Shown: positions 35,936 through 44,578, counted from the first letter of the stretch. The stretch is 64,000 nt of DNA from CAZXYS01 sp964645005 (GCA_964645005.1 CAZXYS010000014.1:33062-97061); one strand, 5' to 3'. Notes: generated from the sequence alone by a model not told the origin. A program made the numbers and translations.

Positions 35936-36544
35936 TCAATAAAATAAAGCCTTCATTTCACTCCATGTATTTTCGATTGAATCATTCACGGAGCTTTGCT
36001 GATCAAGCCAGCGGTAGATACTCCAAAGCCCGGACTTATTCCTGCGGATAGTCAAATGAAGCGAGCCGCCGAATCTGTCGGCAGGGATGGATTCAACATT
36101 GTGATCAATCTTGAGAATATAATCGGCTGCAAATACCGCCGAATCCGGCTGTTTATTTTCGAATCCGTCAGCTTCGTAGTATAAATTTAATCTGGGATTT
36201 ACCGGCTTTTCCATGCTGTTGATAAGAGAATTGAACGACTGGTTTTCATCAGTTACACCCCAGTCCAGAAACAGCGAAGGATACTGCGCCTGAGCCCGTG
36301 CGGACGGATTAAAACTGAAGCCGAATTTATCTTTGGATTCATCAGCGAGACAGGCTAAATAATTCTCGAGATTCTTTTCGGAAATGGCATTCTTGAAATT
36401 GCTGATGACTATTGAATAATCCGTAGGCGGCTCAAAATTTGATGTGCCTGAATCTGGCTTTTCCGGTTCGCGCGCTGTGAACCACTCGCAAGAAACAAGC
36501 AATAAAGTTAATACAAACGATATGGTGTAAATAATGCGCTTCAT
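35936..36544 (-). CDS. Putative lipoprotein of unknown function
   Basis: 202 residues with a lipoprotein signal (ISFVLTLLLVSCEW), placing the lipidated Cys at about residue 19. The mature part opens with a Pro/Glu-rich linker, then a roughly 150-residue domain with an alpha-helical start (VISNFKNAISEKNLENYLACL) and beta-strands ending in LWSIYRWLDQ. This resembles small NTF2/SnoaL-like folds in general pattern, a weak inference. It begins one base after the recR stop on the same strand, so it is probably translated from the recR transcript. Confidence 0.75.
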   Translation of the reverse strand: MKRIIYTISFVLTLLLVSCEWFTAREPEKPDSGTSNFEPPTDYSIVISNFKNAISEKNLENYLACLADESKDKFGFSFNPSARAQAQYPSLFLDWGVTDENQSFNSLINSMEKPVNPRLNLYYEADGFENKQPDSAVFAADYILKIDHNVESIPADRFGGSLHLTIRRNKSGLWSIYRWLDQQSSVNDSIENTWSEMKALFY

Positions 36545-36545
36545 T

Positions 36546-37139
36546 TTAAACGGCTATTCTGCCAGTTATAGCTCTGGATAGAGTCGCTTCATCGGCAAAT
36601 TCCAGAGCGGAACCAACCGGTACGCCGCTAGCGATCTTAGTTAGCTTAATATCCAGCGGTTTGACCATTTTTGAAATATACTGTGTGGTAACTTCTCCTT
36701 CGACGCTTGGATTTAGAGCAAGTACCAGCTCTTGGATTCCCTCGGTTCTTTCAATAAGTTCTTTCAGTTTTATCTCATCAGGACCTACACCTTCCAGGGG
36801 GTTCAGCACTCCGTGCAATACATGATATAATCCATTGTATTCATGCGTTTTCTCGATAGCTACAACATCATTAGGCTCTTCGACAACACAAATGACAGAA
36901 CGATCACGCTTCTCCGATGAGCAGACCGGACACGGATCTATCTCGGTATAATTAAAGCAAACCGAGCAAAATTTGACATTTTTCTTAAGTTCCAGCAGCG
37001 CTTCGGAAAATTTCTCGGTAAATTCCTGCGACTGCCTTAGTAAATAAAAAGTTAACCTTTGGGCAGTTTTCCTGCCGATAGTGGGCAGAGCTGAAAAATG
37101 CTCAACCACCTTTTCAATAGATTCAGATGTATACTGCAT
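36546..37139 (-). CDS. recR: Recombination mediator protein RecR
   Basis: 197 residues, full length for RecR. Features in order: N-terminal helix-hairpin-helix (ALPTIGRKTAQRLTF), a C4 zinc site at Cys58, Cys61, Cys70 and Cys73 (CSVC and CPVC), a Toprim domain starting at VICVVEEPNDVVAIE and including LALNPSVEGE, and the C-terminal segment ASGVPVGSALEFADEATL followed by the A-loop. RecR works with RecO and RecF to load RecA at single-stranded gaps. It lies 34 bp downstream of ybaB on the same strand, the usual ybaB-recR arrangement; dnaX, often found upstream of ybaB, is absent here. Confidence 0.96.
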   Translation of the reverse strand: MQYTSESIEKVVEHFSALPTIGRKTAQRLTFYLLRQSQEFTEKFSEALLELKKNVKFCSVCFNYTEIDPCPVCSSEKRDRSVICVVEEPNDVVAIEKTHEYNGLYHVLHGVLNPLEGVGPDEIKLKELIERTEGIQELVLALNPSVEGEVTTQYISKMVKPLDIKLTKIASGVPVGSALEFADEATLSRAITGRIAV

Positions 37140-37173
37140 TTTCTGTTATCCTCTTAGCTTATATGTCTTTAGC

Positions 37174-37500
37174 CTAAAATCCCAGATTCAAGCCGGGGAT
37201 GTTTGGCAGCATTCCCGATACCTTCTGCATCTCTTCATTTGCCATATCCTGAGCGTCTTTCGCAGCTTTATTGACTGCCGCCGCGATAATATCTTCAAGC
37301 ATTTCCACGTCATTAGGATCAACAGCTTCCGGATCTATCTTGATCGATTTAACTTCATTGGCACCGGTCATCGTGACTTTCACCATGCCGCCGCCAGCTT
37401 CTGAAGTAACTGTCTTTTGAGCAACTTCTTCCTTTATTCGTTCCATTTCCTGCTGAACTTTCTGTGCCTGCTGCAGCATGTCCTGCATATTCATTTTCAT
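37174..37500 (-). CDS. ybaB: YbaB/EbfC-family nucleoid-associated protein
   Basis: 108 residues with the YbaB pattern: an N-terminal Met/Gln-rich helix (QDMLQQAQKVQQEMERIKEE), then the beta-sheet core VTMTGANEVKSIKIDPEAVDP, then a C-terminal helix (LEDIIAAAVNKAAKDAQDM) and the tail GMLPNIPGL. The family forms dimers that bind DNA and is nearly always linked to recR, as here. The gene is first in the ybaB-recR-lipoprotein transcript and divergent from pspA. Confidence 0.95.
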   Translation of the reverse strand: MKMNMQDMLQQAQKVQQEMERIKEEVAQKTVTSEAGGGMVKVTMTGANEVKSIKIDPEAVDPNDVEMLEDIIAAAVNKAAKDAQDMANEEMQKVSGMLPNIPGLNLGF

Positions 37501-37735
37501 AAATTTCTCCGTAACAATTTATTAAAAATACCGTTCTAAAATAAGAAATTCTTTCAGTTAATCGAAAGTTTATTTTAATTTTGTGTAAAAATAAAAGTCA
37601 CTAACTCTTGTCTATAAATCTTTAAGAAGGGGATAAGTGATAAATATTTTTTTAGCGAATTAACTAAAATCATAACAAGATTTAAATAACAAAATTTAAA
37701 CATATTTTTTCTTTAAAAATCTATAGAGGTAAAAA

Positions 37736-38398
37736 ATGGGAATTTTTAGTAGAATTTCCGATGTTTTCAAGGCAAATGTCAACGAAGCGCTTGACAAAGC
37801 GGAAGATCCGGAAAAAATGCTTAAACAGATGATTATCGAGATGGAAGAATCCGTTAACAAAACAACTCTTTCCGTTTCGAGTGCCATCGCCAACGAAAAG
37901 TCTCTTGAAAGAAAGATTGAAAAAGCAAAACGCGAACACGACGACTGGGAACAAAAAGCCATGCAGGCTCTCAATACCAATAGAGAAGACCTTGCTCGCA
38001 AGGCGCTTGAGAAGAAAAATCTCGCCGAAAGAAATATTAATGACCTTGAACCTATGCACCAACAGGCAAAAGCCAATGCAGACAAGATGCGCGAGAAACT
38101 CAACCAGCTAAAGAAAAAGCTTGACGAAGCAAAAACACGCCAGAGCACACTCATCGCCCGCTCGCAGGCAGCAAAAGCACAGAAACAGATAGCGCAGTCA
38201 TTCAGCGGGGTTGGCTCCGATGCCTTCGGCAAATTTGAGAAATACGAAACTAAGATCGAGAAATTGGAATCCGAAGCCGAAGCCCATGAAGAGCTTGCAG
38301 GAAACGATGTCAGTCTTGAAGATGAATTCAGACAGCTTGAAACAAGCTCGGGAGTCGATGACGAACTGAAAAAACTCAAAGAAAAAATGAATAAATAA
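37736..38398 (+). CDS. pspA: PspA/IM30 (Vipp1)-family membrane-stress protein
   Basis: 220 residues, almost wholly helical coiled coil. The N-terminus MGIFSRISDVFKANVNEALDKAEDPEKMLKQ is the amphipathic membrane-binding helix plus the PspA signature; further PspA-like segments are REHDDWEQKAMQALNTNREDLARKAL and AKTRQSTLIARSQAAKAQKQI. PspA-family proteins assemble into ESCRT-III-like polymers that protect damaged inner membranes. AGAGGT precedes the ATG by about nine bases. The gene starts an apparent two-gene operon with the YbjN-like gene 34 bp downstream. No sigma-54 promoter or pspF gene is seen nearby, so regulation differs from that in enterobacteria. Confidence 0.93.
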   Translation: MGIFSRISDVFKANVNEALDKAEDPEKMLKQMIIEMEESVNKTTLSVSSAIANEKSLERKIEKAKREHDDWEQKAMQALNTNREDLARKALEKKNLAERNINDLEPMHQQAKANADKMREKLNQLKKKLDEAKTRQSTLIARSQAAKAQKQIAQSFSGVGSDAFGKFEKYETKIEKLESEAEAHEELAGNDVSLEDEFRQLETSSGVDDELKKLKEKMNK

Positions 38399-38432
38399 AT
38401 TAATTTTATCCGTTAATAAATTCGGAGAAAAA

Positions 38433-38927
38433 ATGCAAGAACAAACCCTGAACCAGGAAAAAACTATTGAAACACCTCAGGAATTAATAGATGAAACAAT
38501 TGACAAAGTCAAGAAAATACTCGATGTTAATATTAAGGATTATCTTGATTTTGGCAACGGACAGTTTACTATATCTCATGGTTCCACTCAGATTATGATC
38601 GTAGTGCGTCCTTTCACCGAGGAAGATACATGCGTTGAATGCATGTCCCAACTCGTTACGGGATCCGATGTCAATAATGAACTGACCAAATTCCTTCTCA
38701 GAAAGAATGCCGAACTTCACTTCGGTGCATTTGGCTTGTTATTCGATGATACTATAACTTTTTCTCATTCCATAACAGGTAAAAATCTGGATTCGAATGA
38801 GCTGTTGAATTCTCTTAATTCAGTCGCAACTATAGCCGATTATTACGATGATGTCATTGTTGACATGGCAGGTGGGCAACGTGCACTGGACGCAGTAGAA
38901 GAAGATGAAGATGAAGATGAAGATTAA
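38433..38927 (+). CDS. YbjN-like protein linked to pspA
   Basis: 164 residues. The core (about 35-140) fits the YbjN/type III chaperone-like fold by pattern: KVKKILDVNIKDYLDFGNGQFTISHGST, then CVECMSQLVTGSD, LTKFLLRKNAELHFGAFGLLFDD and FSHSITGKNLDSNELLNSLNSV. The tail is strongly acidic (alternating E and D in the last 12 residues). GGAGAAAA precedes the ATG. The position directly after pspA suggests a stress-response partner, perhaps a chaperone or adaptor; the family assignment is by recall of pattern and less certain than that of PspA. Confidence 0.72.
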   Translation: MQEQTLNQEKTIETPQELIDETIDKVKKILDVNIKDYLDFGNGQFTISHGSTQIMIVVRPFTEEDTCVECMSQLVTGSDVNNELTKFLLRKNAELHFGAFGLLFDDTITFSHSITGKNLDSNELLNSLNSVATIADYYDDVIVDMAGGQRALDAVEEDEDEDED

Positions 38928-39272
38928 GTCTTGTACTTGACATTGATCTTTCATAATTTTATAGCTATATCATTTTAAACTGATTAAACCAACGCATCTT
39001 TTTCGGGTGTGTCCCATAGGTTGTTTTTGTTTTTCCGAGCGGAATCGAAGGATAGACAAAAACGAGTGTTCGTGCGTGTGCCACACTAAGCGAAGTCGAA
39101 GTGTGGGATTAACCGTTAACCGAAACCAGATCCCGATCCCTGAAACCAAAACCAGGGACTCTTGTTACTTTACTTCGGAGAGGCAGCTTTACCTGGTATA
39201 TGTTTTTTCAAATGCAATATATAGGATATATTAGACGGTTTGTTTCTGTTGAAATAATGTTTTCTATTTGAA
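38928..39272. repeat. Non-coding stretch with degenerate REP-like palindromes
   Basis: No gene was seen. It contains CCACACT...AGTGTGG around AAGCGAAGTCGA (about 39080-39107), a related degenerate copy CGAGCGGAATCGAAGG (about 39037-39052) and a CCCTG...CAGGG hairpin (about 39136-39160). The motif AGCGAAGTCGAAG recalls dispersed palindromes common in bacterial genomes. Confidence 0.45.
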
Positions 39273-39470
39273 TCAGTTAAATTTGCCAGGTTTAAAATTA
39301 TAATGATCGATCAATTGATTTTTCTTTTCCTCCGGCAGTGATTTCATATACATTTTCCACCCGGGGCAGAAATTAGTGTGCCAGCGCCAGAATCTTCCCA
39401 TCAATGATTTGGGATTTTTATCATACTTTGCTCTTAGTTTACAATTTTCGCAGCCAATTTCTTTTTCCAT
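39273..39470 (-). CDS. Small conserved Cys-rich protein
   Basis: 65 residues. The sequence has a CENCKLRAKYDKNP start, LMGRFWRWHTNFCPGWKMY in the middle and a charged helical tail (SLPEEKKNQLIDHY). Cys7, Cys10 and Cys35 with His31 could make a zinc or iron site. I recall similar short proteins from several phyla, but no function. The start is supported by GGGAGAAAAA seven bases upstream on the minus strand. It stands alone between a repeat-bearing spacer and the divergent lipoprotein genes. Confidence 0.75.
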   Translation of the reverse strand: MEKEIGCENCKLRAKYDKNPKSLMGRFWRWHTNFCPGWKMYMKSLPEEKKNQLIDHYNFKPGKFN

Positions 39471-39649
39471 TTTTTCTCCCGATTATGTAACCTTTTCGTA
39501 AAAAAACTGTATAATTACTTGAATGTACATTATAAAAGTATCAAAAGATGTAATTATAAAATTAATTAATTTGCTATTAAATTAATAATTGTTTTTTTTC
39601 GTATAAATACAGAATTGTAAATCAATTTCACATAACTACAGGGGCTAAA

Positions 39650-40726
39650 ATGAAACTTATAAAAACTTATATTTCGTTAATTCTTATTACTTCGCTTTTA
39701 ATTTTTACATCTTGCTCGGATGACAACGACAATCCAACTAATGGCGGCACAAACGGAGATAAGCTAGAGATAACGTCCTTTACTCCGGGAAGTGGATATA
39801 TAGGCACTGAAGTTACAATTACCGGAAAAAATTTCACCACTGATATCAGCAAGTTAGCGGTATTTTTTCATGATAATGTCGAAGCTGAAATAGATTCGGT
39901 TTATCCGGCGACCAATCCCACAAACATCATCTGTCGTGTCCCTGAGGGCGCTGTGACGGGAAACATCAAGGTGGTTGTCGATGGCGAAACTGTCACGAGT
40001 TCCGAAGAATTCGCCATCATGGTACGCTTCCAGCCTTCCTCGGAAAATACCTGGTGGTCGTATGATTTCTATGAGTTGGAGAAAAACGGCAGAAAAGAAA
40101 ATACTCACCGCCGGGATTCCGCTGTTGTAACCGGAACTGAGATGAAATTCCAGCAAGAAGCTGCTGTCCATCAGAACTACGAGGATGACCAGGAATCAGA
40201 GAAAACATATTTCCACGAAGAGAGCGAGCAACTTTATTCATTAGCAACTTATGTTTATCCATCTCCGGAGGACCTTGGCGGTTTCAACATACCTTTAGAA
40301 GTACCGGATGCCTGGGTGTTAATAGCTGATGAACAAGGAACTACGTGGGATATAGGATCGCAGGATTTTGATAATATCAAAGTGACTGTTCAGGGAACCG
40401 AATTAACTATCAAAGGGACTTTTTACGTTAGAGGAGAAAAAGGCAGTAAAGAAGATATTGATGTAAAAGGTAGTATGAATAGTGCCCAAGACTACATAAT
40501 AACTTACGGATTTGATGGGAAGATCAAAAAGATAAAAATTGGTCCTGTTCCTGTTGATACTGATATTGACCTAAAGTTTGATCTCCAAAATCATTTTTAT
40601 TATGTTAATAATCTCGGTCTTGTTAAGAGAGTACTTGAGCCGACAACTGTGAAAACGGGAGATCCGGCACCAGATTACGATATCGATGGCAGTGAATCTA
40701 TCATAGCGGATTATGAAATAAAATAA
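39650..40726 (+). CDS. IPT/TIG-domain lipoprotein
   Basis: 358 residues. A lipoprotein signal (LILITSLLIFTSCSDDNDN) places the lipidated Cys at about residue 23, followed by a flexible Asp/Asn/Gly linker that in Bacteroidota favours surface export. Residues about 42-125 form an IPT/TIG Ig-like domain (ITSFTPGSGYIGTEVTITGKNF ... VDGETVTSSEEFAI shortened here). The remaining 230 residues are a beta-rich domain shared with the next gene: both contain W-x-L/V-x-x-D...W-D-I, a ...G-x-x-x-x-x-G-x-x-x strand series and an ending on 'GLVKRVLEPTTV' or 'GIVKEQLESLTV'. The two genes, 27 bp apart, look like a duplicated pair. Function unknown. Confidence 0.82.
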   Translation: MKLIKTYISLILITSLLIFTSCSDDNDNPTNGGTNGDKLEITSFTPGSGYIGTEVTITGKNFTTDISKLAVFFHDNVEAEIDSVYPATNPTNIICRVPEGAVTGNIKVVVDGETVTSSEEFAIMVRFQPSSENTWWSYDFYELEKNGRKENTHRRDSAVVTGTEMKFQQEAAVHQNYEDDQESEKTYFHEESEQLYSLATYVYPSPEDLGGFNIPLEVPDAWVLIADEQGTTWDIGSQDFDNIKVTVQGTELTIKGTFYVRGEKGSKEDIDVKGSMNSAQDYIITYGFDGKIKKIKIGPVPVDTDIDLKFDLQNHFYYVNNLGLVKRVLEPTTVKTGDPAPDYDIDGSESIIADYEIK

Positions 40727-40753
40727 GTATTATTAATAAATTAAGGATTAAAA

Positions 40754-41581
40754 ATGAATAAGCTCAAATTTTTACCTATTTTAATATTTTCGGCGGTCAT
40801 GATATTTTCTTGTTCGGACAATGGCTCCACTGATCCTAACGGAGACAATACTTTCACATATCAAAATCTCTTTCCTATGGATCCTGACAGGTACTGGATA
40901 GGGGAGAGATACGAACTCGATTCCAATAATAACCGCGTCAGCAGCGAACCAATGTTCGAAGATTCAACTTATATCTCCGGTCAGGAGGAAAAAACCGGCA
41001 AGATAGCTGCTATATTTACAACAAAACAACTGGACGTTAACACAGAAAGCAGCCGCTGCCATTTTAAAGATGGTGACAGCATATTCCTTCATTCGGAGTT
41101 TTTTAATGAATTCATCAATCTGGAAAATCTACCCGGTAACATCGAGCTTCCAATAAATATTACCGACCAGTGGCTTCTTATTTTCGATCCATCAAGAAAT
41201 TCCTGGGATATTTTTGATGAATTGTTCGATAATGTTAAGTTTTATGCGGAATTTGTTCAGGATACTCTGACTTTGAACGGACATTTGGCAGCCAGTGGAA
41301 AAGTCGCCGGTGTAGATGAAGTTGAATTCGAAGGCAGTAAATTAAAAGCTCTGAAAGTCACAATTAATCTGCAATCGGTTGATATGACGATAAGTATCGG
41401 CTCTTATCCGGTTGAGGCTACTTTAAGCAGAGATTATCATATCTGGTATGCGGATCAGATTGGCATTGTAAAAGAACAGTTAGAATCGCTCACAGTAGAT
41501 ATTCCCAGTGTTATGGAAAACCAGAAACTCCCCGGTTATGACTGGGAGATGACGGATTATTCACCTCGTGTAAGTTATTAA
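40754..41581 (+). CDS. Lipoprotein paralogous to the preceding gene, without TIG domain
   Basis: 275 residues with a lipoprotein signal (PILIFSAVMIFSCSDNGS), the Cys at about residue 20, and a short Ser/Thr/Asp/Asn linker. The remainder aligns by eye with the C-terminal part of the upstream protein (QWLLIFDPSRNSWDIFDELF, WYADQIGIVKEQLESLTVD). It lacks the IPT/TIG domain, so the pair may be a surface binder and its shorter relative. AAGGATTAAAA precedes the ATG. A strong hairpin follows at 41611. No family name is known to me. Confidence 0.8.
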   Translation: MNKLKFLPILIFSAVMIFSCSDNGSTDPNGDNTFTYQNLFPMDPDRYWIGERYELDSNNNRVSSEPMFEDSTYISGQEEKTGKIAAIFTTKQLDVNTESSRCHFKDGDSIFLHSEFFNEFINLENLPGNIELPINITDQWLLIFDPSRNSWDIFDELFDNVKFYAEFVQDTLTLNGHLAASGKVAGVDEVEFEGSKLKALKVTINLQSVDMTISIGSYPVEATLSRDYHIWYADQIGIVKEQLESLTVDIPSVMENQKLPGYDWEMTDYSPRVSY

Positions 41582-41610
41582 GCAGGTATTAAAAAGATAT
41601 TTATTTAAAT

Positions 41611-41646
41611 GATCAATCTCAGTGGAGAGCTCTTCTGAGATTGATC
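41611..41646 (+). terminator. Putative terminator after the lipoprotein pair
   Basis: A perfect 12-bp stem GATCAATCTCAG / CTGAGATTGATC with an internal AGAG/CTCT pairing, 30 bp after the stop; followed by GATATTTTC, a weak T-run. It ends the two-gene lipoprotein unit. Confidence 0.65.
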
Positions 41647-41699
41647 GATATTTTCACCTGTAAATTAATTTAACCCAAATTCACAATACAAAAATTGCA

Positions 41700-42088
41700 T
41701 TTGTGGCAAAAAACAGCTAACTTGCCTCAGAACGTCCCGTCAGATGTTACATCTGACGGGATTCCCCTCTTCGAGGGGTGCCCGAGCGCAGTTGCAGCTC
41801 AGCGGAAACCACGCTTTAGTGTGGCGAGGGCAGGGTGGACTCTTATTTAACCCTTGGTTTTTGATAAACCTATGGGAGAAGTGTGCTTACAAAAGAGTTA
41901 GATGGGAAAATTCATTAGAAGAATTCCCTCATCCCTAAATTCCTTCTCCCAAGTGGAGAAGGGACTTTCAGTGTAAAGTGTAATAAGAAATTCTTACACC
42001 CTTCTCCCGGCGGGAGAAGGGCTGGGGATGAGGGGGAACAGGAGATTATTTTTGTTCTAATGCAATATCCGGGTCTAAAATCAAAAAA
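41700..42088. repeat. Repeat-rich spacer with several palindromes and an interspersed repeat copy
   Basis: No gene was seen. Contents: a CCCGTCAGATG/CATCTGACGGG palindrome (about 41730-41755), a CCCCTC/GAGGGG hairpin (about 41764-41778), a CCACGC-TTTA-GTGTGG hairpin (about 41810-41826), an interspersed repeat copy at 41905-41996 (another at 59662-59746) and its inverted partner CCCTTCTCCC...GGGAGAAGGG to 42038. The final GGGGATGAGGG pairs with CCCTCATCCC at 41927, making a large imperfect palindrome. Confidence 0.7.
41905..41996. repeat. Interspersed repeat, copy 1
   Basis: A 92-bp segment nearly identical to 59662-59746. The only differences seen are two single bases and a 7-bp AAAGTGT duplication in this copy. 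It contains the hairpin CTTCTCC-caagt-GGAGAAG and ends in AAATTCTTA, which mirrors TAAGAATT near the start of the other copy. Both copies lie just past the 3' end of a minus-strand gene. Confidence 0.8.
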
Positions 42089-42128
42089 ATCCCCTTTCAT
42101 ATAAACCTTCAAGCTTAAGAAAGGGGAT
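42083..42128 (-). terminator. Rho-independent terminator of the propeller protein gene
   Basis: A 10-bp stem ATCCCCTTTC / GAAAGGGGAT with a 20-nt loop, 34 bp beyond the minus-strand stop at 42162, followed on that strand by a run of seven T. Confidence 0.85.
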
Positions 42129-42161
42129 GATGATTTTTATACCTATTAAAAAAATCTAGCT

Positions 42162-44450
42162 CTATTCAATTATTATCTTATAATGCGATACTTTACTGCC
42201 TTCGATCATGCGGCAAATATAAACGCCGTTAGCAATGTTAGGTATTGGTATTGTCCTGTTTATCACCTGTGAAGAACCATTCTTCAATTCTTGCTTCAAA
42301 ATAGTATTGCCTAAAAGATCGGTTATCGAAAATTCCAAACGCAATGCCGGATTTGAAGAAAATTTCCTGTATTTGACATTGAAGGTTCCTGGTGATGACC
42401 GATAAATCTGCAAACGTGCATCTTTATCCTGATGAATATAATCTACACCGATTGGACTCGGTTCTTCCTGAACAAATAGCCCTGCTTCCGTAGCAAGATA
42501 TAATTTCTCTTCACCCGGAGGACCCCAGTATCTCATCGACCAGACATTGTTCCTCGGTCCGTGTCCATTATAAACTTCTGACCACGACTTTGCTGTATCC
42601 AAAGAAATCACAATAAGGTTCATTTCACCGGCAGCCAAACCCGTGCTGTCGTCGTTAAAGACAATGGAGTTAAGATTCCTTGCTATTTTATTATCTACTC
42701 TTTCCCAGCTATCTCCTTTGGATGTACTTCGGATAATCACGCCTTTATCTCCGCAGGCATAGATCATATTATCATTGAGTAAAAATATATCATTCAAAGC
42801 AACTTTCACATCAGGATCGACACTATGCCAGTTTCCACCGGCATCCCCGGTTTTATAGATCATTCCGTTCTCTCCTGCAGCCAGTACTATATCTTTTGTT
42901 ATTGCTGCTAAGGAATTAATTTTCGTGTTAAAATCACCGCCGGATTTGTGCCAGAAATTGCCCGAGGTAGTACTTCTCAATATTGTGCCTTCATCACCTC
43001 CGGCATACATAAGATCCTGATTTCCAATTGTCACTGAATATAGAGATTTGTCTGAATTCGAATTAACAAATCTCCAGTCTTTACCACTGTTAGTTGTTTT
43101 CAGTACCGCTCCGTTTGCTCCGACTGCAATTCCAATTTTATCATCAGCGAATTCTATGGAATACAATTCTTCCTCAGTATCGGTGGTCATTGTCTGCCAG
43201 TTTAAGCCTCCGTCGGTAGTTTTGATAATAAGACCACCTCCGCCGGCAACAAATCCTTCGTTCTCATCATGGAAAAAGATGGAATTAAAATCATTATTAT
43301 ATTTATCGGCAGTAAGGTTGGAAGTCCAGTTATGTCCACTATCCCCTGTCCTGAAAAATCCTCCTTCATCGCGGACGCAGAATCCGTATTTTCTGCTTGG
43401 GAAAAACAGGTCGTTGAATGGCAGCGTCAAATTCGGTTTTTCTATCACCCAATCTATTTCATCTCCTTGATGGTGCCATGTTTTTCCTCCGTCGGTCGAA
43501 CCTGCTATCAAACCATTTCCTACAATCTTAAAATCAAATGGAACGTGATAATGCTCGGTATATCCGCCAACAAACACTTCATCCTGGCCATTGACTTCTC
43601 TAACCGCTACAGCCCATAGGCTCGTATCGGCAAACGCAATGGACTCCCAATTATAACCCCCGTCGGTGGTTTTATGAAGTCCGCCATTTGGCTGGTTACC
43701 TTCCGTAACATAAGTAATTGTAACATAACCGACCATCGGATCCCTTTTGCTAAAAAGCATCCTTGTTATTTCGCAGTCATTTCCATAGGGTGGAGTAGTG
43801 AGGGTGTCAGTTACCCGCCAATTATAACCCCCGTCGGTTGATATGAATACTTTGGAAGTCATGGTATTGGCAAAAAGAATATCGGAAGTGTCCTGTCTTA
43901 TGCCAATTGAAGCAATTTCCCCTTCTACCAATTTTCCGTTTCTGTATTCCATAATTCTGGAAATCGAATCCCAGGTCCTGCCATTGTCAGTACTCTTGAA
44001 AACTATACCAGTAGTGAATTCACCAAGATATATCACATTGGGCTGATCCGGTTTGTAAGCCAAAGCTTTACCGTTAAGTTCAACACCGTGGTCCGGGCTT
44101 AATACAATTTCCCAATCTTCTCCTTGATTGGTAGACCTTCTCAAGTCTCTGAAATTCAGACCTCCGAGAATGATAGTGTTGGTATCGTAAGGAGTGACCA
44201 TAACGTTATTCATCATCGCCGAGTAGTTACTCCAGTTGATCGTCAGAGTGTCCCAGGTTTTGCCTGCATCATAAGAGCGATACACATATCGTCCTTCACC
44301 TCCGGCAAAAATTGTGTTATAATTAAGGGGATTTGCAAACAGTTCAAAAGTAGGTTTGTCAATCAGTCTTTTCCATTTACCTGCCTCTAAAGAATGGAAA
44401 GAAAGTATTAACAATAAGACAAAAAATATAGATATTATTACTTTTTTCAT
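42162..44450 (-). CDS. Secreted YCF48/BNR-type beta-propeller protein with T9SS sorting domain
   Basis: About 762 residues from the ATG at 44448-44450, chosen over one 48 bp upstream because GGAG stands before it and the signal peptide (KKVIISIFFVLLLILSFHSLEA) then sits at the N-terminus. The body repeats the BNR/YCF48 motif about ten times (YRSYDAGKTWDT, FKSTDNGRTWDS, ISTDGGYNWRV, IKTTDGGLNWQT, LKTTNSGKDWRF, IRSTSKGDSWER), spaced roughly 45-60 residues, giving one or two seven-bladed propellers. The last 75 residues form a T9SS sorting domain (FSITDLLGNTILKQEL ... IANGVYICRM). Such proteins bind partners or glycans at the surface; nothing shows glycosidase activity. It ends at a strong terminator. 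Confidence 0.88.
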   Translation of the reverse strand: MKKVIISIFFVLLLILSFHSLEAGKWKRLIDKPTFELFANPLNYNTIFAGGEGRYVYRSYDAGKTWDTLTINWSNYSAMMNNVMVTPYDTNTIILGGLNFRDLRRSTNQGEDWEIVLSPDHGVELNGKALAYKPDQPNVIYLGEFTTGIVFKSTDNGRTWDSISRIMEYRNGKLVEGEIASIGIRQDTSDILFANTMTSKVFISTDGGYNWRVTDTLTTPPYGNDCEITRMLFSKRDPMVGYVTITYVTEGNQPNGGLHKTTDGGYNWESIAFADTSLWAVAVREVNGQDEVFVGGYTEHYHVPFDFKIVGNGLIAGSTDGGKTWHHQGDEIDWVIEKPNLTLPFNDLFFPSRKYGFCVRDEGGFFRTGDSGHNWTSNLTADKYNNDFNSIFFHDENEGFVAGGGGLIIKTTDGGLNWQTMTTDTEEELYSIEFADDKIGIAVGANGAVLKTTNSGKDWRFVNSNSDKSLYSVTIGNQDLMYAGGDEGTILRSTTSGNFWHKSGGDFNTKINSLAAITKDIVLAAGENGMIYKTGDAGGNWHSVDPDVKVALNDIFLLNDNMIYACGDKGVIIRSTSKGDSWERVDNKIARNLNSIVFNDDSTGLAAGEMNLIVISLDTAKSWSEVYNGHGPRNNVWSMRYWGPPGEEKLYLATEAGLFVQEEPSPIGVDYIHQDKDARLQIYRSSPGTFNVKYRKFSSNPALRLEFSITDLLGNTILKQELKNGSSQVINRTIPIPNIANGVYICRMIEGSKVSHYKIIIE

Positions 44451-44578
44451 TTTAACTCCAAAAAAATAAAATTTTCTCAATTTTAGTAATTCTAACATTT
44501 CTAAAGATAATAAATAATAACGGGAAAATCCATAGATTTTCTCATTTTTTAGAAATTATTTTTCAATTTTTTTGAGTT

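Noticed and set aside
37501..37735. Sigma-54 promoter upstream of pspA
   Set aside because: No GG/GC -24/-12 pair was found in the spacer, so enterobacterial-style regulation is not supported.
37696..38379. 227-residue Ser/Phe-rich minus-strand ORF over pspA
   Set aside because: Antisense shadow of the Lys/Glu-rich coiled coil; Ser/Phe/Ala richness is the mirror of that codon use.
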